NCBI RefSeq assembly: GCF_002105285.1
Contig: NZ_MUHR01000001.1
Span: 310,001 to 374,000, forward strand
Reading direction: 5' to 3'
Length of the DNA stretch: 64,000 bases
From: Planktotalea arctica
GTDB taxonomy: Bacteria > Pseudomonadota > Alphaproteobacteria > Rhodobacterales > Rhodobacteraceae
Position 1 is the first letter of the stretch. The number at the start of each line of letters is the position of its first letter. Position numbers and translations under genes: made by a program. The notes beneath the pieces are model-generated. The model did no database searches, was not told where the DNA came from, and saw only the letters and a list, made by a program, of their open reading frames with translations. Of the stretch, positions 50,990 to 60,507 are shown in pieces.

Positions 50990-51916
50990 ATGAACCACTT
51001 CCTAGACATCCATAAGACAGATCCCACCGCTCTCAGTGGCATTATCTCCCAAGCCCGCTCGATGAAAGACGCACGTGTCGGCCTGCCCAAAGCCACGCTC
51101 GACGCAGAACGTCCGCTCGCGGGTCATATGGTCGCGCTGATTTTTGAGAAACCCTCTACCCGCACGCGCGTGTCCTTCGATGTTGGCGTGCGTCAGATGG
51201 GTGGCGAAACGATGGTGCTGTCTGGATCTGACATGCAGCTTGGTCACGGCGAAACAATCGCCGATACCGCGCGCGTGCTCTCGCGCTATGTAGACCTCAT
51301 TATGATCCGCACATTTGATGAAAGCGTGCTGCTGGAGATGGCGGAATATGCAGATGTGCCAGTGATCAACGGCCTTACGGATCGCACACACCCTTGTCAG
51401 ATCATGGCGGATGTCATGACCTTTGAAGAACATCGCGGCCCGATCAAAGGCAAGAAAGTCGTGTGGTGCGGCGATGGTAACAACGTCTGTGCGTCCTTCT
51501 TGCATGCGGCGGGGCAGTTCGGTTTTGACATGGTGTTCACCGGTCCACACCAGCTTGATCCCGAGGATGACTTTGTCGGCCAGGCGCGTAAGGCGGGGGT
51601 GAGTGTTTCGATCGAACGCGATGCGCATAAGGCTGTGGAAAACGCCGATCTCGTGGTTGCAGATACATGGGTGTCGATGCACGACAGTCAATCTGCCAAG
51701 GAGCGCCGCCACAACATGCTGCGCCCTTATCAAGTGAACGAGGCCTTGATGAAGAGCGCCAAGCCTGATGCGTTGTTCATGCACTGCTTGCCCGCGCACC
51801 GCGAGGAAGAAGCGACAAGCGCTGTCATGGATGGTCCAAACTCGGTGATCTTCGACGAGGCGGAAAACCGTCTTCACGCGCAAAAGGCGATTATGCGGTG
51901 GTGCTTGGAAAAGTGA
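50990..51916 (+). CDS. argF: Ornithine carbamoyltransferase
   Basis: A 308-residue protein with the carbamoyl-phosphate site [16 protein letters not shown]-like [13 protein letters not shown] (the HPCQ motif), the ornithine loop DTWVSMHDS and the C-terminal [14 protein letters not shown]. It makes citrulline from ornithine and carbamoyl phosphate. The ATG at 50990 has the purine-rich AGAAAAAAGAAAAG upstream rather than a canonical site; the longer in-frame start at 50810 lies inside argD and is rejected. It lies downstream of argD across a repeat. Confidence 0.95.
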   Translation: MNHFLDIHKTDPTALSGIISQARSMKDARVGLPKATLDAERPLAGHMVALIFEKPSTRTRVSFDVGVRQMGGETMVLSGSDMQLGHGETIADTARVLSRYVDLIMIRTFDESVLLEMAEYADVPVINGLTDRTHPCQIMADVMTFEEHRGPIKGKKVVWCGDGNNVCASFLHAAGQFGFDMVFTGPHQLDPEDDFVGQARKAGVSVSIERDAHKAVENADLVVADTWVSMHDSQSAKERRHNMLRPYQVNEALMKSAKPDALFMHCLPAHREEEATSAVMDGPNSVIFDEAENRLHAQKAIMRWCLEK

Positions 51917-51935
51917 CCGGACTTTTGGTTCGCGG

Positions 51936-53417
51936 CTAGGTCGCGAACCAGTACAGAACGGTAAAGATGACGGCAGACATGAACGCGGCCGCTGGCACGG
52001 TGATGACCCATGCGGCGATGATAGTCATGAAATGCGAGCGGCGCACCAGTTTGCGGCGGCGCCGCTCGATCGGGGCGATGGTTTTCACCTCCGGCAGGGT
52101 GCCTGGCACTTTGCGCAAACGGCGCTCCATATGCCACTCGCGGTAAAAGCCGACACCGAAAATACCGCCGACCGCGATATGAGTCGAACTGACGGGCAAT
52201 CCGAGCCAGCTTGCGATGATCACGGTGATCGCAGCAGAAAGCGCGACGCAATAGGCGCGCATCGGGTTCAGTTTGGTGATCTGGCTACCGACCATACGGA
52301 TCAATTTGGGACCGAACAGGAACAGACCGAACGAAATGCCGAAGGCACCGATCACCATGACCCACATGGGGATCGCGACATTGGATGAAAAATCGCCAAA
52401 TTCAGAGGCATGTACGATCGCAGCTAAAGGCCCGACCGCGTTGGCGACATCGTTTGCACCATGGGCAAAGCTAAGCAAAGCGGCAGAGAAGACCAAGGGA
52501 ATGCCGAACAGGACCTTGAGCGATTTGTTACGGTTCTCCAGCCCTTCGGATTGGCGATGGATCAGTGGACGGGTGATGAAATACGTAACGATACCAATCG
52601 CAAGGCCGATCAAGAGCGCGGTTTGCAGATCGATCTTCACGATCCGCTTTAGCCCCTTCATGGACAGGTAGGTGGCGAAAACGCCAGCCATGATGCCGAT
52701 AAGGACTGGGACCCAAACGCGCGCGGCTGCGATCTTGTCTTCGCGGTAGATGATGTTGTGCTTTATGAACGCAAGGAACATTGCCGCGACGACACCGCCA
52801 AGCACGGGCGAAATGACCCAGCTTGCTGCGATTGCGCTCATCGTGGGCCAATTGACGGCGGAAAGCCCCGCAGCGGCGATACCCGCGCCCATAACGCCGC
52901 CCACGACGGAATGGGTGGTGGAAACAGGTGCGCCAACGTAGGTCGCAAGATTGACCCACATAGCGGCGCTGATCAACGCTGCCATCATGGCCCACATGAA
53001 GACCTGACCATCTTCCACGGCCTTGGTGTCGATGATGCCCTTTGAAATGGTAGATACGACATCGCCGCCCGCGAGCAGCGCGCCCGCGCTTTCGCAAATT
53101 GCAGCGATGGCAATCGCGCCGCCCATAGACAGAGCATTGGCACCAACCGCAGGGCCCATGTTGTTGGCGACGTCATTCGCACCGATATTGATCGCCATAT
53201 ATGCGCCAAAAGCTGCGGCAGCAGCGACGATAAGCGTATGTTCATCCCCGCCGAACCAAAAGATCACGGCAAGGCCCGCCAGCAAGATAAAGGCGAAGGA
53301 CACCCCAAGGCCGATCATCGGGCGCGACACGTAAGCGGTCGCCATTTCTAACTGGCTGATCCGGTTCAGATCGCGATCAAGGGTTTTCCACTGGCTACCA
53401 AGGGGATCTTCGGCCAT
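51936..53417 (-). CDS. PiT-family inorganic phosphate transporter
   Basis: About 493 residues with ten or more membrane helices and the duplicated PiT signature GANDVANNMGPAVGANALS and GANDVANAVGPLAAIVHASEF, plus APVSTTHSVVGGVMGAGIAA and LPVSSTHIAVGGIFGVGF. It is a low-affinity, proton- or sodium-coupled phosphate symporter in the inner membrane. The ATG at 53417 has GAGAGA upstream. The 30-residue soluble N-terminus before the first helix is common in this family. Confidence 0.93.
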   Translation of the reverse strand: MAEDPLGSQWKTLDRDLNRISQLEMATAYVSRPMIGLGVSFAFILLAGLAVIFWFGGDEHTLIVAAAAAFGAYMAINIGANDVANNMGPAVGANALSMGGAIAIAAICESAGALLAGGDVVSTISKGIIDTKAVEDGQVFMWAMMAALISAAMWVNLATYVGAPVSTTHSVVGGVMGAGIAAAGLSAVNWPTMSAIAASWVISPVLGGVVAAMFLAFIKHNIIYREDKIAAARVWVPVLIGIMAGVFATYLSMKGLKRIVKIDLQTALLIGLAIGIVTYFITRPLIHRQSEGLENRNKSLKVLFGIPLVFSAALLSFAHGANDVANAVGPLAAIVHASEFGDFSSNVAIPMWVMVIGAFGISFGLFLFGPKLIRMVGSQITKLNPMRAYCVALSAAITVIIASWLGLPVSSTHIAVGGIFGVGFYREWHMERRLRKVPGTLPEVKTIAPIERRRRKLVRRSHFMTIIAAWVITVPAAAFMSAVIFTVLYWFAT

Positions 53418-53530
53418 TTTATTCTCTCTCGCACTTGAAAACGTCGTCAAGCGCGGGGGTAGAGGCGAAAACGCTTCATGACAAGGGACAGGTGCGTCAA
53501 AGATGTGACTTGGTGGCTCTTAACCTGGTG

Positions 53531-53989
53531 TCAAAAGGCTTTGAGGATGTCCTTTAAACCGGGTTCGTCGACCATTTCGGCGGCATCCACAGGGCGGACC
53601 CATTTACGTTCCCGCTGCGCAACCTCTGGAAAATCATCCTCGAGGCGCTTGACCTCGATCGCAAAAACTTGGGTCGCGCAAGATACCGTTGCTCCGCCGT
53701 CCAAGCGTTTCAGATAGTCATAAGACCCGACAGGTTCCGGCCTGATATTCGCGGGTTTGACGCCGGCTTCTTCCCAAGCCTCTTGGGCAGCGGCGGCGCT
53801 GGCATCAAGACCGTCGATGGGCCAGCCCTTTGGTAAAATCCAGCGTTTCGTGTCGCGGCTGGTAATCATCAGGACCTTGCGATCCGCGCCTGAACCTTGA
53901 TAACACACGGCCGCCACTTGCACGCGATCAGGGCGCTGCACCATCGGCTGCACGTACTCTGCCCAAGCCCTTTTAAAAATATCTACCAT
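53531..53989 (-). CDS. NUDIX hydrolase
   Basis: About 152 residues of the NUDIX fold. The Nudix box is WPIDGLDASAAAAQEAWEEAGV: the Glu residues of the REXXEEXG core are present as QEAWEEAG, with the first Arg replaced by Gln. The start region RPDRVQVAAVCYQGSG and the KRWILPKGWP segment fit diphosphoinositol-polyphosphate-like or ADP-ribose-type hydrolases; the substrate is not clear. I chose the ATG at 53989; a GTG two codons upstream is possible. Confidence 0.88.
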   Translation of the reverse strand: MVDIFKRAWAEYVQPMVQRPDRVQVAAVCYQGSGADRKVLMITSRDTKRWILPKGWPIDGLDASAAAAQEAWEEAGVKPANIRPEPVGSYDYLKRLDGGATVSCATQVFAIEVKRLEDDFPEVAQRERKWVRPVDAAEMVDEPGLKDILKAF

Positions 53990-54059
53990 AATCACCTGCC
54001 AAATCTGTTTCTTGTTTTTAGGGTGAGAACCTTAACAGATTGTTCAAAAAACACAAATA

Positions 54060-56489
54060 TCAGCTTTTTCGCGGCTTTCTGCGCAGTGTCGGGTCGGCCT
54101 CGCGGGGGTTTTCCGGCCATGGATGTTTTGGATAGCGCCCGCGCATGTCCTTGCGCACATCTGCGTAGGATGTGTCCCAGAACGCGGGAATATCCGTGGT
54201 GGTTTGTACGGGGCGGCCTGCGGGCGACAAAAGCGTAACGCGCAGCGCTTGGCCTGCAACAACGGGGTGTTTCACGGTGCCAAACATTTCTTGCAGGCGC
54301 AGTTCAATCTCGGGCGTGCCGTGGGAGTAGTCTACGGGAATGCGCCGCCCAAGCGGCGTTTCCACGTGCGAGGGGGCGGCGGCATCAAGGCGCTGGGTTT
54401 GCTCCCAAGTGAGGCGTGATTTCAATGGCTCCAGCAGGCTCAGGGTCTTGAATTGCTCGGCGGTTTTAATGCCAGAGAGGTATGGCAGCAGCCAGACCTC
54501 GGCGTTCTCCAACAGCGCGTCTTCGGACATATCTGGCAAATCTTCGCCTGATTGGCGCAAAAGTGCGGCGCGTGTTTGAAAACGGCGCTCCGCAGCGGAG
54601 AGGTTCAAGCCCAACGTGCGCACGCCCTCCAGCATAGCTTTGGCAATGTCTTCCTCGGGCGCGTCTTTCCAGATGCGTTCATCCAGCGCCAATGCGCCCA
54701 GCTTCTCAACCGAGCGCGTGGTGACGCGGCGGTCACGCTTGGACCAGACACATTCATTTTGCCACGCGATTCGATCACCATAAAGCGCGCGAATATCGGG
54801 GAGTGTGATCTGCGCGGCTTGGCGTATGCGTGCCTCTCGTGGATTGCCGTCAGTGTCCGTCACCACGATATAGGGCGCGCTGCTGAGGCTGTCGTCCTCC
54901 TCGAAAGCCGCGCCCTTGCCGCCCGAAAGGACATAGCGCGGCGCGCTTCCCTTGCGTCGCTGACCGATGCGGTCGGGATAGGCGAGAGCCGTGATTGCAC
55001 CCAGAGAGAGAGGCGCGGCACCGTTGTTTGACGTGAGTTTACGCAGGCGCTTGATCTCTTGGCCGATCCTTGCGGCGACCTCTTTGGGCAGGCTCCGGTC
55101 CTTGAGCGCGCGCAGGCGCAACGACAGATCAGCGCCCGCGTTGCGCCCCAGCGGGTCGCGTTCATTGAGGAGCGCAGCCAGTTCAGCGGCTTGGGGGCCT
55201 GCGGTGGTGAGCATGTGACCAAGGCGAGGATGCAGCGGGAGGCGCGCTAGGGCGTTGCCATGGGGGGTAATGCGGCCATCCTTGGTGAGCGCGCCGAGGT
55301 CGTTGAGCAGGCTCTGCGCTTCGCTGAGGGCGGCGGGTGAGGGAGGCGTGAGGAAGGGCAGGTCTTCGGGCGGCGCGCCCCAAAGGGCGAGTTCGAGCGC
55401 GAGGTCTGTCAAGTCAGCGGTTTCGATTTCCGCAGGCGCATAAGCAGGCAGGGCCCCGTTCTCGCCCTTAGCCCAAAGGCGATATGCGGTTCCAGGTGCG
55501 AGGCGGCCTGCACGGCCTGCGCGCTGCTCCGCTTCCGCGCGCGAGGCGCGCTCTGTGACCAAGCGCGCCATGCCCGTGCCGGGATCAAAACGCGCGCGCC
55601 GCGCAAGGCCACCATCAACAACGACACGGACATCTTCGATTGTCAGGGAGGTCTCGGCGATAGAGGTCGCGAGCACGATTTTACGTTTGCCGCCTACCTC
55701 GGGCTGGATCGCGGCGCGCTGGTCCTGGAATTTCATTGCACCGAAAAGGGGATGTAGGGCCACGTTGGGGCCAATGCGTTTGACGAGTAGGGCCTCGGTT
55801 CTTCGAATTTCGCCCTCGCCTGGTAGGAAGGCGAGGATGCCGCCGCTCTGCTCATTTAGGGCAGTCTCAATCAGATCGGCCATGGCATTTTCCAGGCGCA
55901 AGCCCTTGGCGCGGGGGCGGGGCAGAAAGATATGCGCGACTGGGAAACTGCGCCCCTTGGACGTGATAATCGGGGCATCCCCCAAGAGTGCGGCAACGGG
56001 GGCGGCGTCGAGCGTGGCGGACATGACGATCAGCGCGAGGTCTTCGCGCAGCGCCGCGCGGCACTCGATACAGAGCGCGAGACCGAGATCGGCGTTGAGA
56101 GAGCGTTCGTGAAATTCATCGAAGATCACAGCGCCCACACCCGGAAGTTCGGGATCGGATTGGATCATGCGCGTCAGGATGCCTTCGGTCACGACTTCGA
56201 TCCGCGTGTTCGGCCCGATCTTGCGCTCGCCGCGCATCGCATAGCCTACGGTTTCACCAACGGCATCTCCAAGCTGGGCTGCGAGCCGTTCAGCCGCTGC
56301 GCGCGCGGCAAGGCGGCGAGGCTCCAGCATCACGATTTTGCCAGTGACATGGCCGGATTTGAGCAGCGCGAGCGGCACACGGCTGGTTTTGCCTGCACCA
56401 GGGGGTGCCTGCAACACCGCCATGCCGCGCGATTTTATCGCATGGATCAGTTCTGGCAGGACATCGTCGATGGGCAAAAATTCGTGCAT
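54060..56489 (-). CDS. hrpB: ATP-dependent helicase HrpB
   Basis: An 809-residue DEAH-like helicase: Walker A APPGAGKTS (28-36), FDEFHERSL (motif II), VMSATLDAAPV (motif III), TSIAETSLTIEDVRVVVDGG (motif V) and AEQRAGRAGRLAPG (motif VI), then the HrpB C-terminal domain. HrpB helicases are of unclear physiological role in bacteria. It is a stand-alone gene, divergent from meaB, with a C-terminal basic tail (LRRKPRKS). Confidence 0.95.
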   Translation of the reverse strand: MHEFLPIDDVLPELIHAIKSRGMAVLQAPPGAGKTSRVPLALLKSGHVTGKIVMLEPRRLAARAAAERLAAQLGDAVGETVGYAMRGERKIGPNTRIEVVTEGILTRMIQSDPELPGVGAVIFDEFHERSLNADLGLALCIECRAALREDLALIVMSATLDAAPVAALLGDAPIITSKGRSFPVAHIFLPRPRAKGLRLENAMADLIETALNEQSGGILAFLPGEGEIRRTEALLVKRIGPNVALHPLFGAMKFQDQRAAIQPEVGGKRKIVLATSIAETSLTIEDVRVVVDGGLARRARFDPGTGMARLVTERASRAEAEQRAGRAGRLAPGTAYRLWAKGENGALPAYAPAEIETADLTDLALELALWGAPPEDLPFLTPPSPAALSEAQSLLNDLGALTKDGRITPHGNALARLPLHPRLGHMLTTAGPQAAELAALLNERDPLGRNAGADLSLRLRALKDRSLPKEVAARIGQEIKRLRKLTSNNGAAPLSLGAITALAYPDRIGQRRKGSAPRYVLSGGKGAAFEEDDSLSSAPYIVVTDTDGNPREARIRQAAQITLPDIRALYGDRIAWQNECVWSKRDRRVTTRSVEKLGALALDERIWKDAPEEDIAKAMLEGVRTLGLNLSAAERRFQTRAALLRQSGEDLPDMSEDALLENAEVWLLPYLSGIKTAEQFKTLSLLEPLKSRLTWEQTQRLDAAAPSHVETPLGRRIPVDYSHGTPEIELRLQEMFGTVKHPVVAGQALRVTLLSPAGRPVQTTTDIPAFWDTSYADVRKDMRGRYPKHPWPENPREADPTLRRKPRKS

Positions 56490-56574
56490 CCGCTACATAT
56501 CGTCCAAAGCGCGGGGCTAGACAACGCCTGCTTGCTCGGGGAAAACCGCAGGTGAGTTTTCGAGAGGCTGCATC

Positions 56575-57552
56575 ATGGATATCCCAACGCTCGCCGCGTC
56601 CGTTTTGAACGGCAATCGCCGTGCCCTGTCGCGCGCTATCACTTTGGTGGAAAGCGCGCGCTCTGATCACCGCGTGCAAGCGGCTGAACTGCTGGAGGCG
56701 TTGGCCAAGAGCGAACGTCAAGCGTTGCGCATCGGTCTGTCCGGCACGCCCGGTGTCGGAAAATCCACGTTTATCGAGAGCTTTGGCATGATGCTGATCG
56801 CGCAGGGTTTGCGGGTTGCGGTTTTGGCGGTCGATCCCAGCTCTGCGCGTTCGGGTGGCTCGATTTTGGGGGATAAGACGCGGATGGATCGCCTTTCGCG
56901 GCAAGAGGCGGCGTTTATTCGCCCCTCGCCCTCGCAAACGCATCTGGGCGGTGTCGGTCGCCGCTCGCGCGAGGCGGTGGCGGTTTGCGAGGCGGCGGGA
57001 TTTGATGTGGTACTGATCGAAACGGTCGGTGTAGGGCAATCCGAGACTGTCGTGGCGCAGATGGCGGACCTGTTTGTACTGCTGCTTGCGCCAGCTGGGG
57101 GCGACGAGTTGCAGGGCGTCAAGCGCGGGATCATGGAAATGGCCGATCTGATCCTTGTGAACAAGGCCGACGGCGATTTGAAATCGGCTGCAATGCGCAC
57201 CATGGCGGATTATGCGGGGGCGTTGCGGCTTTTGCGCAAGCGTGCGCAGGACCCCGAGGGGTTCCCCAAAGCACTGGCGGTTTCGGCCTTGGAAGAGAAC
57301 GGTTTGCAAGGCGCATGGGATGAGATGTGCGCGCTGAATGCGTGGCGGCAAGATGAGGGCTTCTTTGAGCGCACGCGCGCAGAGCAGGCGCGGTTCTGGT
57401 TCGAGGAAGATGTGCGTCAGGCTATGTTAACCAGATTGCGCGAGGCAGGGCCTTTGCGCGATGCGATGGATGATTTGGGCGATCTGGTTGCGCGCGGGGA
57501 CGTGACGCCCGCGCTCGCGGCGCAGCGCATGCAGGAGTTGCTCGGGGGGTAG
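56575..57552 (+). CDS. meaB: Methylmalonyl-CoA mutase-associated GTPase MeaB
   Basis: A 325-residue G3E GTPase: P-loop LSGTPGVGKSTFIESFG (55-71, Gly57-Thr65), VLAVDPSSARSGGSILGDKTRM, the DVVLIETVGVGQSE switch region and DLILVNKADGDL (N/K/D). It protects and reloads adenosylcobalamin in methylmalonyl-CoA mutase. The mutase is not in the window. It fits with the cobalamin genes at 14-23 kb since it serves a B12 enzyme. GAGAGG precedes the ATG; repeat copy E follows the stop. Confidence 0.95.
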   Translation: MDIPTLAASVLNGNRRALSRAITLVESARSDHRVQAAELLEALAKSERQALRIGLSGTPGVGKSTFIESFGMMLIAQGLRVAVLAVDPSSARSGGSILGDKTRMDRLSRQEAAFIRPSPSQTHLGGVGRRSREAVAVCEAAGFDVVLIETVGVGQSETVVAQMADLFVLLLAPAGGDELQGVKRGIMEMADLILVNKADGDLKSAAMRTMADYAGALRLLRKRAQDPEGFPKALAVSALEENGLQGAWDEMCALNAWRQDEGFFERTRAEQARFWFEEDVRQAMLTRLREAGPLRDAMDDLGDLVARGDVTPALAAQRMQELLGG

Positions 57553-57619
57553 ATTGGGGGCCGGCCCCCATCTCAGCAAGCTGAGATCCCCCCGAAGTTT
57601 ATTTAGGAAGATGAAGGGG
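57553..57619 (+). repeat. Dispersed intergenic palindromic repeat, copy E (subtype 1)
   Basis: TGGGGGCCGGCCCCCA, then a nested perfect hairpin ATCTCAGC-AA-GCTGAGAT (57570-57587), then CCCCCCGAAGTTTATTTAGG and AAGATGAAGG. It starts at the meaB stop and ends at the stop of the convergent kinase gene. Confidence 0.85.
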
Positions 57620-57620
57620 T

Positions 57621-58634
57621 TTAAGAGGTCAGCTTGCGGGCATCGCGTGCGAGTAGAGCGACGAAGCCTGCAATCGTGTCGTTGTTTTTGGGGTTGGAAG
57701 CGTTGCCATCAAGAGCGCGTTTGAGCACGCCTTGCACGATCGCGAGGAAGCGGAAGTAGGAAAAAACCAGATAGAAGTTCCAATTGTCTGGAACTGTTGT
57801 GCCGCGACGTTCGCAATATTTGGCGAGGTACTCAGCTTCTGTTGGGATGCCGAGGGCTGTGCGATCAATGCCAGCGAGGCCTTTGAATTCGGCAGCATTG
57901 GGCAAGCGCCAGTGCATACATTGATAGGCCAGATCGGCGAGGGGATGACCGAGTGTGCTCAGTTCCCAATCGAGGAGCGCGAGGATTTGCGTGCTGTCTT
58001 TGGCGTAGATCATATTGTCGATACGGTAATCGCCATGCACGATCGCGCTGGCCCTGTCATCCTCGGGCATGTTCGCGGTGAGCCAGTCCATGACGTAATC
58101 CGCATCGTGAAGCGCGCGGGTTTCGGCGGCTTTATACTGTTGCGTCCAGCGTGAGACCTGTCGCTCAAAGTAGTTGCCGGGTTTACCGTAATCTTCGAGG
58201 CCGACACTGGCGGGATCGACAGAGTGGAGCGCAGCGAGCGTGGCATTCATCGCGTCGTAGATGGCCGCGCGCTCGGGCTCGGCCAGATCAGGCAAGGCGG
58301 GATCCCAGAAAATGCGGCCATCAAGATAGCCCATAACTAAGAACTGCGTGCCCATCGGGCTTTCATCGCCAGAGAGGTGGAGCATTTTTGGAACGGGAAC
58401 ATCCGTATCCGCGAGGGCCTGCATCACGCGGAATTCGCGATCGACGGCATGGGCGGATTTCAGAAGCTTGCCGGGAGGTTTGGCGCGCAGCACATATTTG
58501 GAAGTGCCGGAGGTGATCAGATAGGTGGGATTGGACTGCCCATCAGAAAATTTATCCACGCTGTCGAGCGCGCCGAAGTCTACCACATGCTCTTGCAGGT
58601 AGCGTTGCAGGTCCGCGTGATCGTATGTGTGCAT
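57621..58634 (-). CDS. APH-family phosphotransferase (ACAD10/LvaA-like small-molecule kinase)
   Basis: A 337-residue protein with the aminoglycoside-phosphotransferase fold: DKFSDGQSNPTYLI (28-41) and KYVLRAKP (46-53) as ATP-binding parts, the catalytic HGDYRIDNM (200-208, Asp202 and Asn207) and LLDWELSTLGHPLADLAY (220-237, Asp222 as metal ligand). This subgroup resembles the kinase domain of ACAD10/11 and LvaA, which phosphorylate 4-hydroxyacyl-CoA. It is divergent (99 nt) from an acyl-CoA dehydrogenase of the matching subfamily, which supports that reading. Substrate is inferred. Confidence 0.88.
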   Translation of the reverse strand: MHTYDHADLQRYLQEHVVDFGALDSVDKFSDGQSNPTYLITSGTSKYVLRAKPPGKLLKSAHAVDREFRVMQALADTDVPVPKMLHLSGDESPMGTQFLVMGYLDGRIFWDPALPDLAEPERAAIYDAMNATLAALHSVDPASVGLEDYGKPGNYFERQVSRWTQQYKAAETRALHDADYVMDWLTANMPEDDRASAIVHGDYRIDNMIYAKDSTQILALLDWELSTLGHPLADLAYQCMHWRLPNAAEFKGLAGIDRTALGIPTEAEYLAKYCERRGTTVPDNWNFYLVFSYFRFLAIVQGVLKRALDGNASNPKNNDTIAGFVALLARDARKLTS

Positions 58635-58733
58635 GTCGTTACGTTCCGTCAGTTGGCATGGACAAGGTTACCCGCAGTAAGCAATCCTTTGCCCAAGCCC
58701 ACAACCGTTACCTTGCGAAAGGACGCCCCCGAT

Positions 58734-59969
58734 ATGAGCATGAACCTAGGACTAAACCCAAAGCACGCCCCGCTTTTGCAAGCTGTGCGCGACATGATCC
58801 GCGACGAGATCATGCCGCTTGAGGACGAATATCACGGCGAGATCGGCAAGGGGGATCGCTGGACGTATACGGAGCGGCAGGCGGAGATACTGGAGGGCTT
58901 GAAGGCAAAGGCGAAGGTGGCGGGGCTTTGGAATTTCTGGCTGACGGATAGTGAGAGGGGCTTTGGTCTTACGACAGTGGACTACGCCTATTTCGCCGAG
59001 GAGATGGGGCGCACGCCACTGGGAGCGGAGGTGTTCAACTGCTCCGCGCCCGACACGGGTAACATGGAGGTGTTCGAGCGCTATGGCACGGATGCTTTGC
59101 GTGCAAAGTGGTTAACGCCGCTGCTCGATGGGCAAATCCGTTCGGCCTATTTGATGACGGAGCCGGATGTTGCAAGTTCGGATGCGACGAATGTATCGCT
59201 GTCCTGCGTGCGCGACGGGGACGAGTACGTTTTGAACGGCGAGAAATGGTGGGCGAGCGGGGCCGGTGATCCGCGTTGCAAGGTCTATATCGTGATGGTG
59301 AAAACCGGCGATGACGATGCGCCCAAACACCAACGCCACTCGATGATTGTGGTGGATGCCGCCAGTGCGGGGATCGAGATTTTGCGCCCCATGCAGGTAT
59401 ACGGCCATGATGATGCGCCGCACGGGCATATGCACATTCGTTTCACGGATGTGCGCGTGCCTGCGGAGCAGCTGTTGCTCGGCGAAGGGCGCGGTTTCGA
59501 GATTGCGCAGGGGCGCCTTGGTCCCGGGCGCATTCATCACTGCATGCGCTCGATCGGGCAGGCGGAATCGGCTCTGGAAATGATGTGCAAGCGATCCTTG
59601 GAGCGCGAGGCGTTTGGCAAACCTTTGGCGCAGCTGGGTGCGAATTTCGACATTATTGCAGAGTGCCGTATGGATATCGAACAGGCGCGCCTAATGTGTC
59701 TAAAGGCTGCATGGATGATGGATAAGGGCGATGGCCGCGCGGCTGCGCCCTATATTTCGCAGATCAAGGTTGTTGCGCCGAATGTGGCGCTGAAAGTGAT
59801 CGATCAAGCGGTGCAAATGTTTGGCGCGCAAGGCATTTCCCAAGATACGCCGCTGGCGATGGCCTGGACATGGCAGCGCGCCTTGCGCTTTGCGGATGGG
59901 CCCGACGCAGTACATCGCCGCCAAGTTGCGCGGGCGGAGTTAAAAAAATACACACAGGAACGCATGTAA
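58734..59969 (+). CDS. Acyl-CoA dehydrogenase family protein (ACAD10/11/LvaC-like)
   Basis: 411 residues: the FAD-binding acyl-CoA dehydrogenase pattern YLMTEPDVASSDATN, VLNGEKWWASGAGDPRCKVYIVM, FTDVRVPAEQLLLGEGRGFEIAQGRLGPGRIHHCMR and QMFGAQGISQDTPLAM. Where classical enzymes carry the catalytic Glu in YEGT, this one has RFADGPDAVHRRQVA, as in the ACAD10/11 subgroup. It pairs with the divergent APH-type kinase. Electrons, if any, would go via ETF to ETF-QO (34 kb). The ATG at 58734 has AAAGGAC upstream; the long frame to 58377 is antisense to the kinase and is rejected. Confidence 0.9.
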   Translation: MSMNLGLNPKHAPLLQAVRDMIRDEIMPLEDEYHGEIGKGDRWTYTERQAEILEGLKAKAKVAGLWNFWLTDSERGFGLTTVDYAYFAEEMGRTPLGAEVFNCSAPDTGNMEVFERYGTDALRAKWLTPLLDGQIRSAYLMTEPDVASSDATNVSLSCVRDGDEYVLNGEKWWASGAGDPRCKVYIVMVKTGDDDAPKHQRHSMIVVDAASAGIEILRPMQVYGHDDAPHGHMHIRFTDVRVPAEQLLLGEGRGFEIAQGRLGPGRIHHCMRSIGQAESALEMMCKRSLEREAFGKPLAQLGANFDIIAECRMDIEQARLMCLKAAWMMDKGDGRAAAPYISQIKVVAPNVALKVIDQAVQMFGAQGISQDTPLAMAWTWQRALRFADGPDAVHRRQVARAELKKYTQERM

Positions 59970-59993
59970 CACCCTCAACTCAGCCTGAATCGC

Positions 59994-60022
59994 TTGACGC
60001 CTATCGCTTATCTCCATAAGAG
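59994..60022 (+). promoter_or_regulatory. Promoter of rpmB
   Basis: TTGACG (59994-59999), a 17-nt spacer and TAAGAG (60017-60022). The start codon is 92 nt downstream. Confidence 0.55.
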
Positions 60023-60113
60023 CAGCCAAGAGATTTATATGCGCTCGAAAGAGTCGCACCAATTTTTCGTTCGCAGGGATGTGCCTGCAACGCATGAACA
60101 CGAGGAAAAGCCC

Positions 60114-60404
60114 ATGGCTCGCCGCTGCGAATTGACCGGAAAAGGCCCGATGTCGGGTAACAATGTCAGCCACGCCAAGAACCGCACACGTCGCCGGTTT
60201 TTGCCGAACCTGAATGATGTGACGCTTCAGTCCGAAATTCTGGGCCGTGGTATCAAGCTCAAGATTTCTGCGGCTGCTCTGCGTTCTGTAGATCACCGTG
60301 GTGGCTTGGACGCGTTCATGGCGAAAGCGAAAGACACGGAGCTGTCTGATGGCGCGTTGAAAGTGAAAAAAGAAATCGCGAAAGCGCTTACAGCAGCTGC
60401 TTAA
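60114..60404 (+). CDS. rpmB: 50S ribosomal protein L28
   Basis: 96 residues, [44 protein letters not shown], the L28 signature, with a C-terminal helix rich in Lys and Ala. It lies in the large ribosomal subunit. The ATG at 60114 has CGAGGA upstream; the frame is open further (to 59994) but that extension overlaps the promoter. A hairpin terminator follows 28 nt after the stop. Confidence 0.96.
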   Translation: MARRCELTGKGPMSGNNVSHAKNRTRRRFLPNLNDVTLQSEILGRGIKLKISAAALRSVDHRGGLDAFMAKAKDTELSDGALKVKKEIAKALTAAA

Positions 60405-60431
60405 GCCTTTTTCGGTCCGTTAGAATAAGAA

Positions 60432-60464
60432 CACCCCGTAGCACCTGCTGCGGGGTGCTTCGTT
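60432..60464 (+). terminator. Terminator of rpmB
   Basis: CACCCCG-TAGC (60432-60442) pairs with GCTG-CGGGGTG (60447-60457), an 11-bp stem with one G-U pair, followed by CTTCGTTTT. Confidence 0.75.
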
Positions 60465-60507
60465 TTGCCTGTTGAACCTGTCTTGGCACGCGCTTAAACC
60501 GAATGTC

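Noticed and set aside
53418-53530. Possible Pho box upstream of the PiT transporter
   Set aside because: Only one partial CTGTCAT-like half-site is seen, and a second at the required 11-bp spacing is missing.
58377-58733. N-terminal extension of the acyl-CoA dehydrogenase
   Set aside because: It is antisense to the divergent kinase gene and lacks a ribosome-binding site. The family start is MSMNLGL at 58734.
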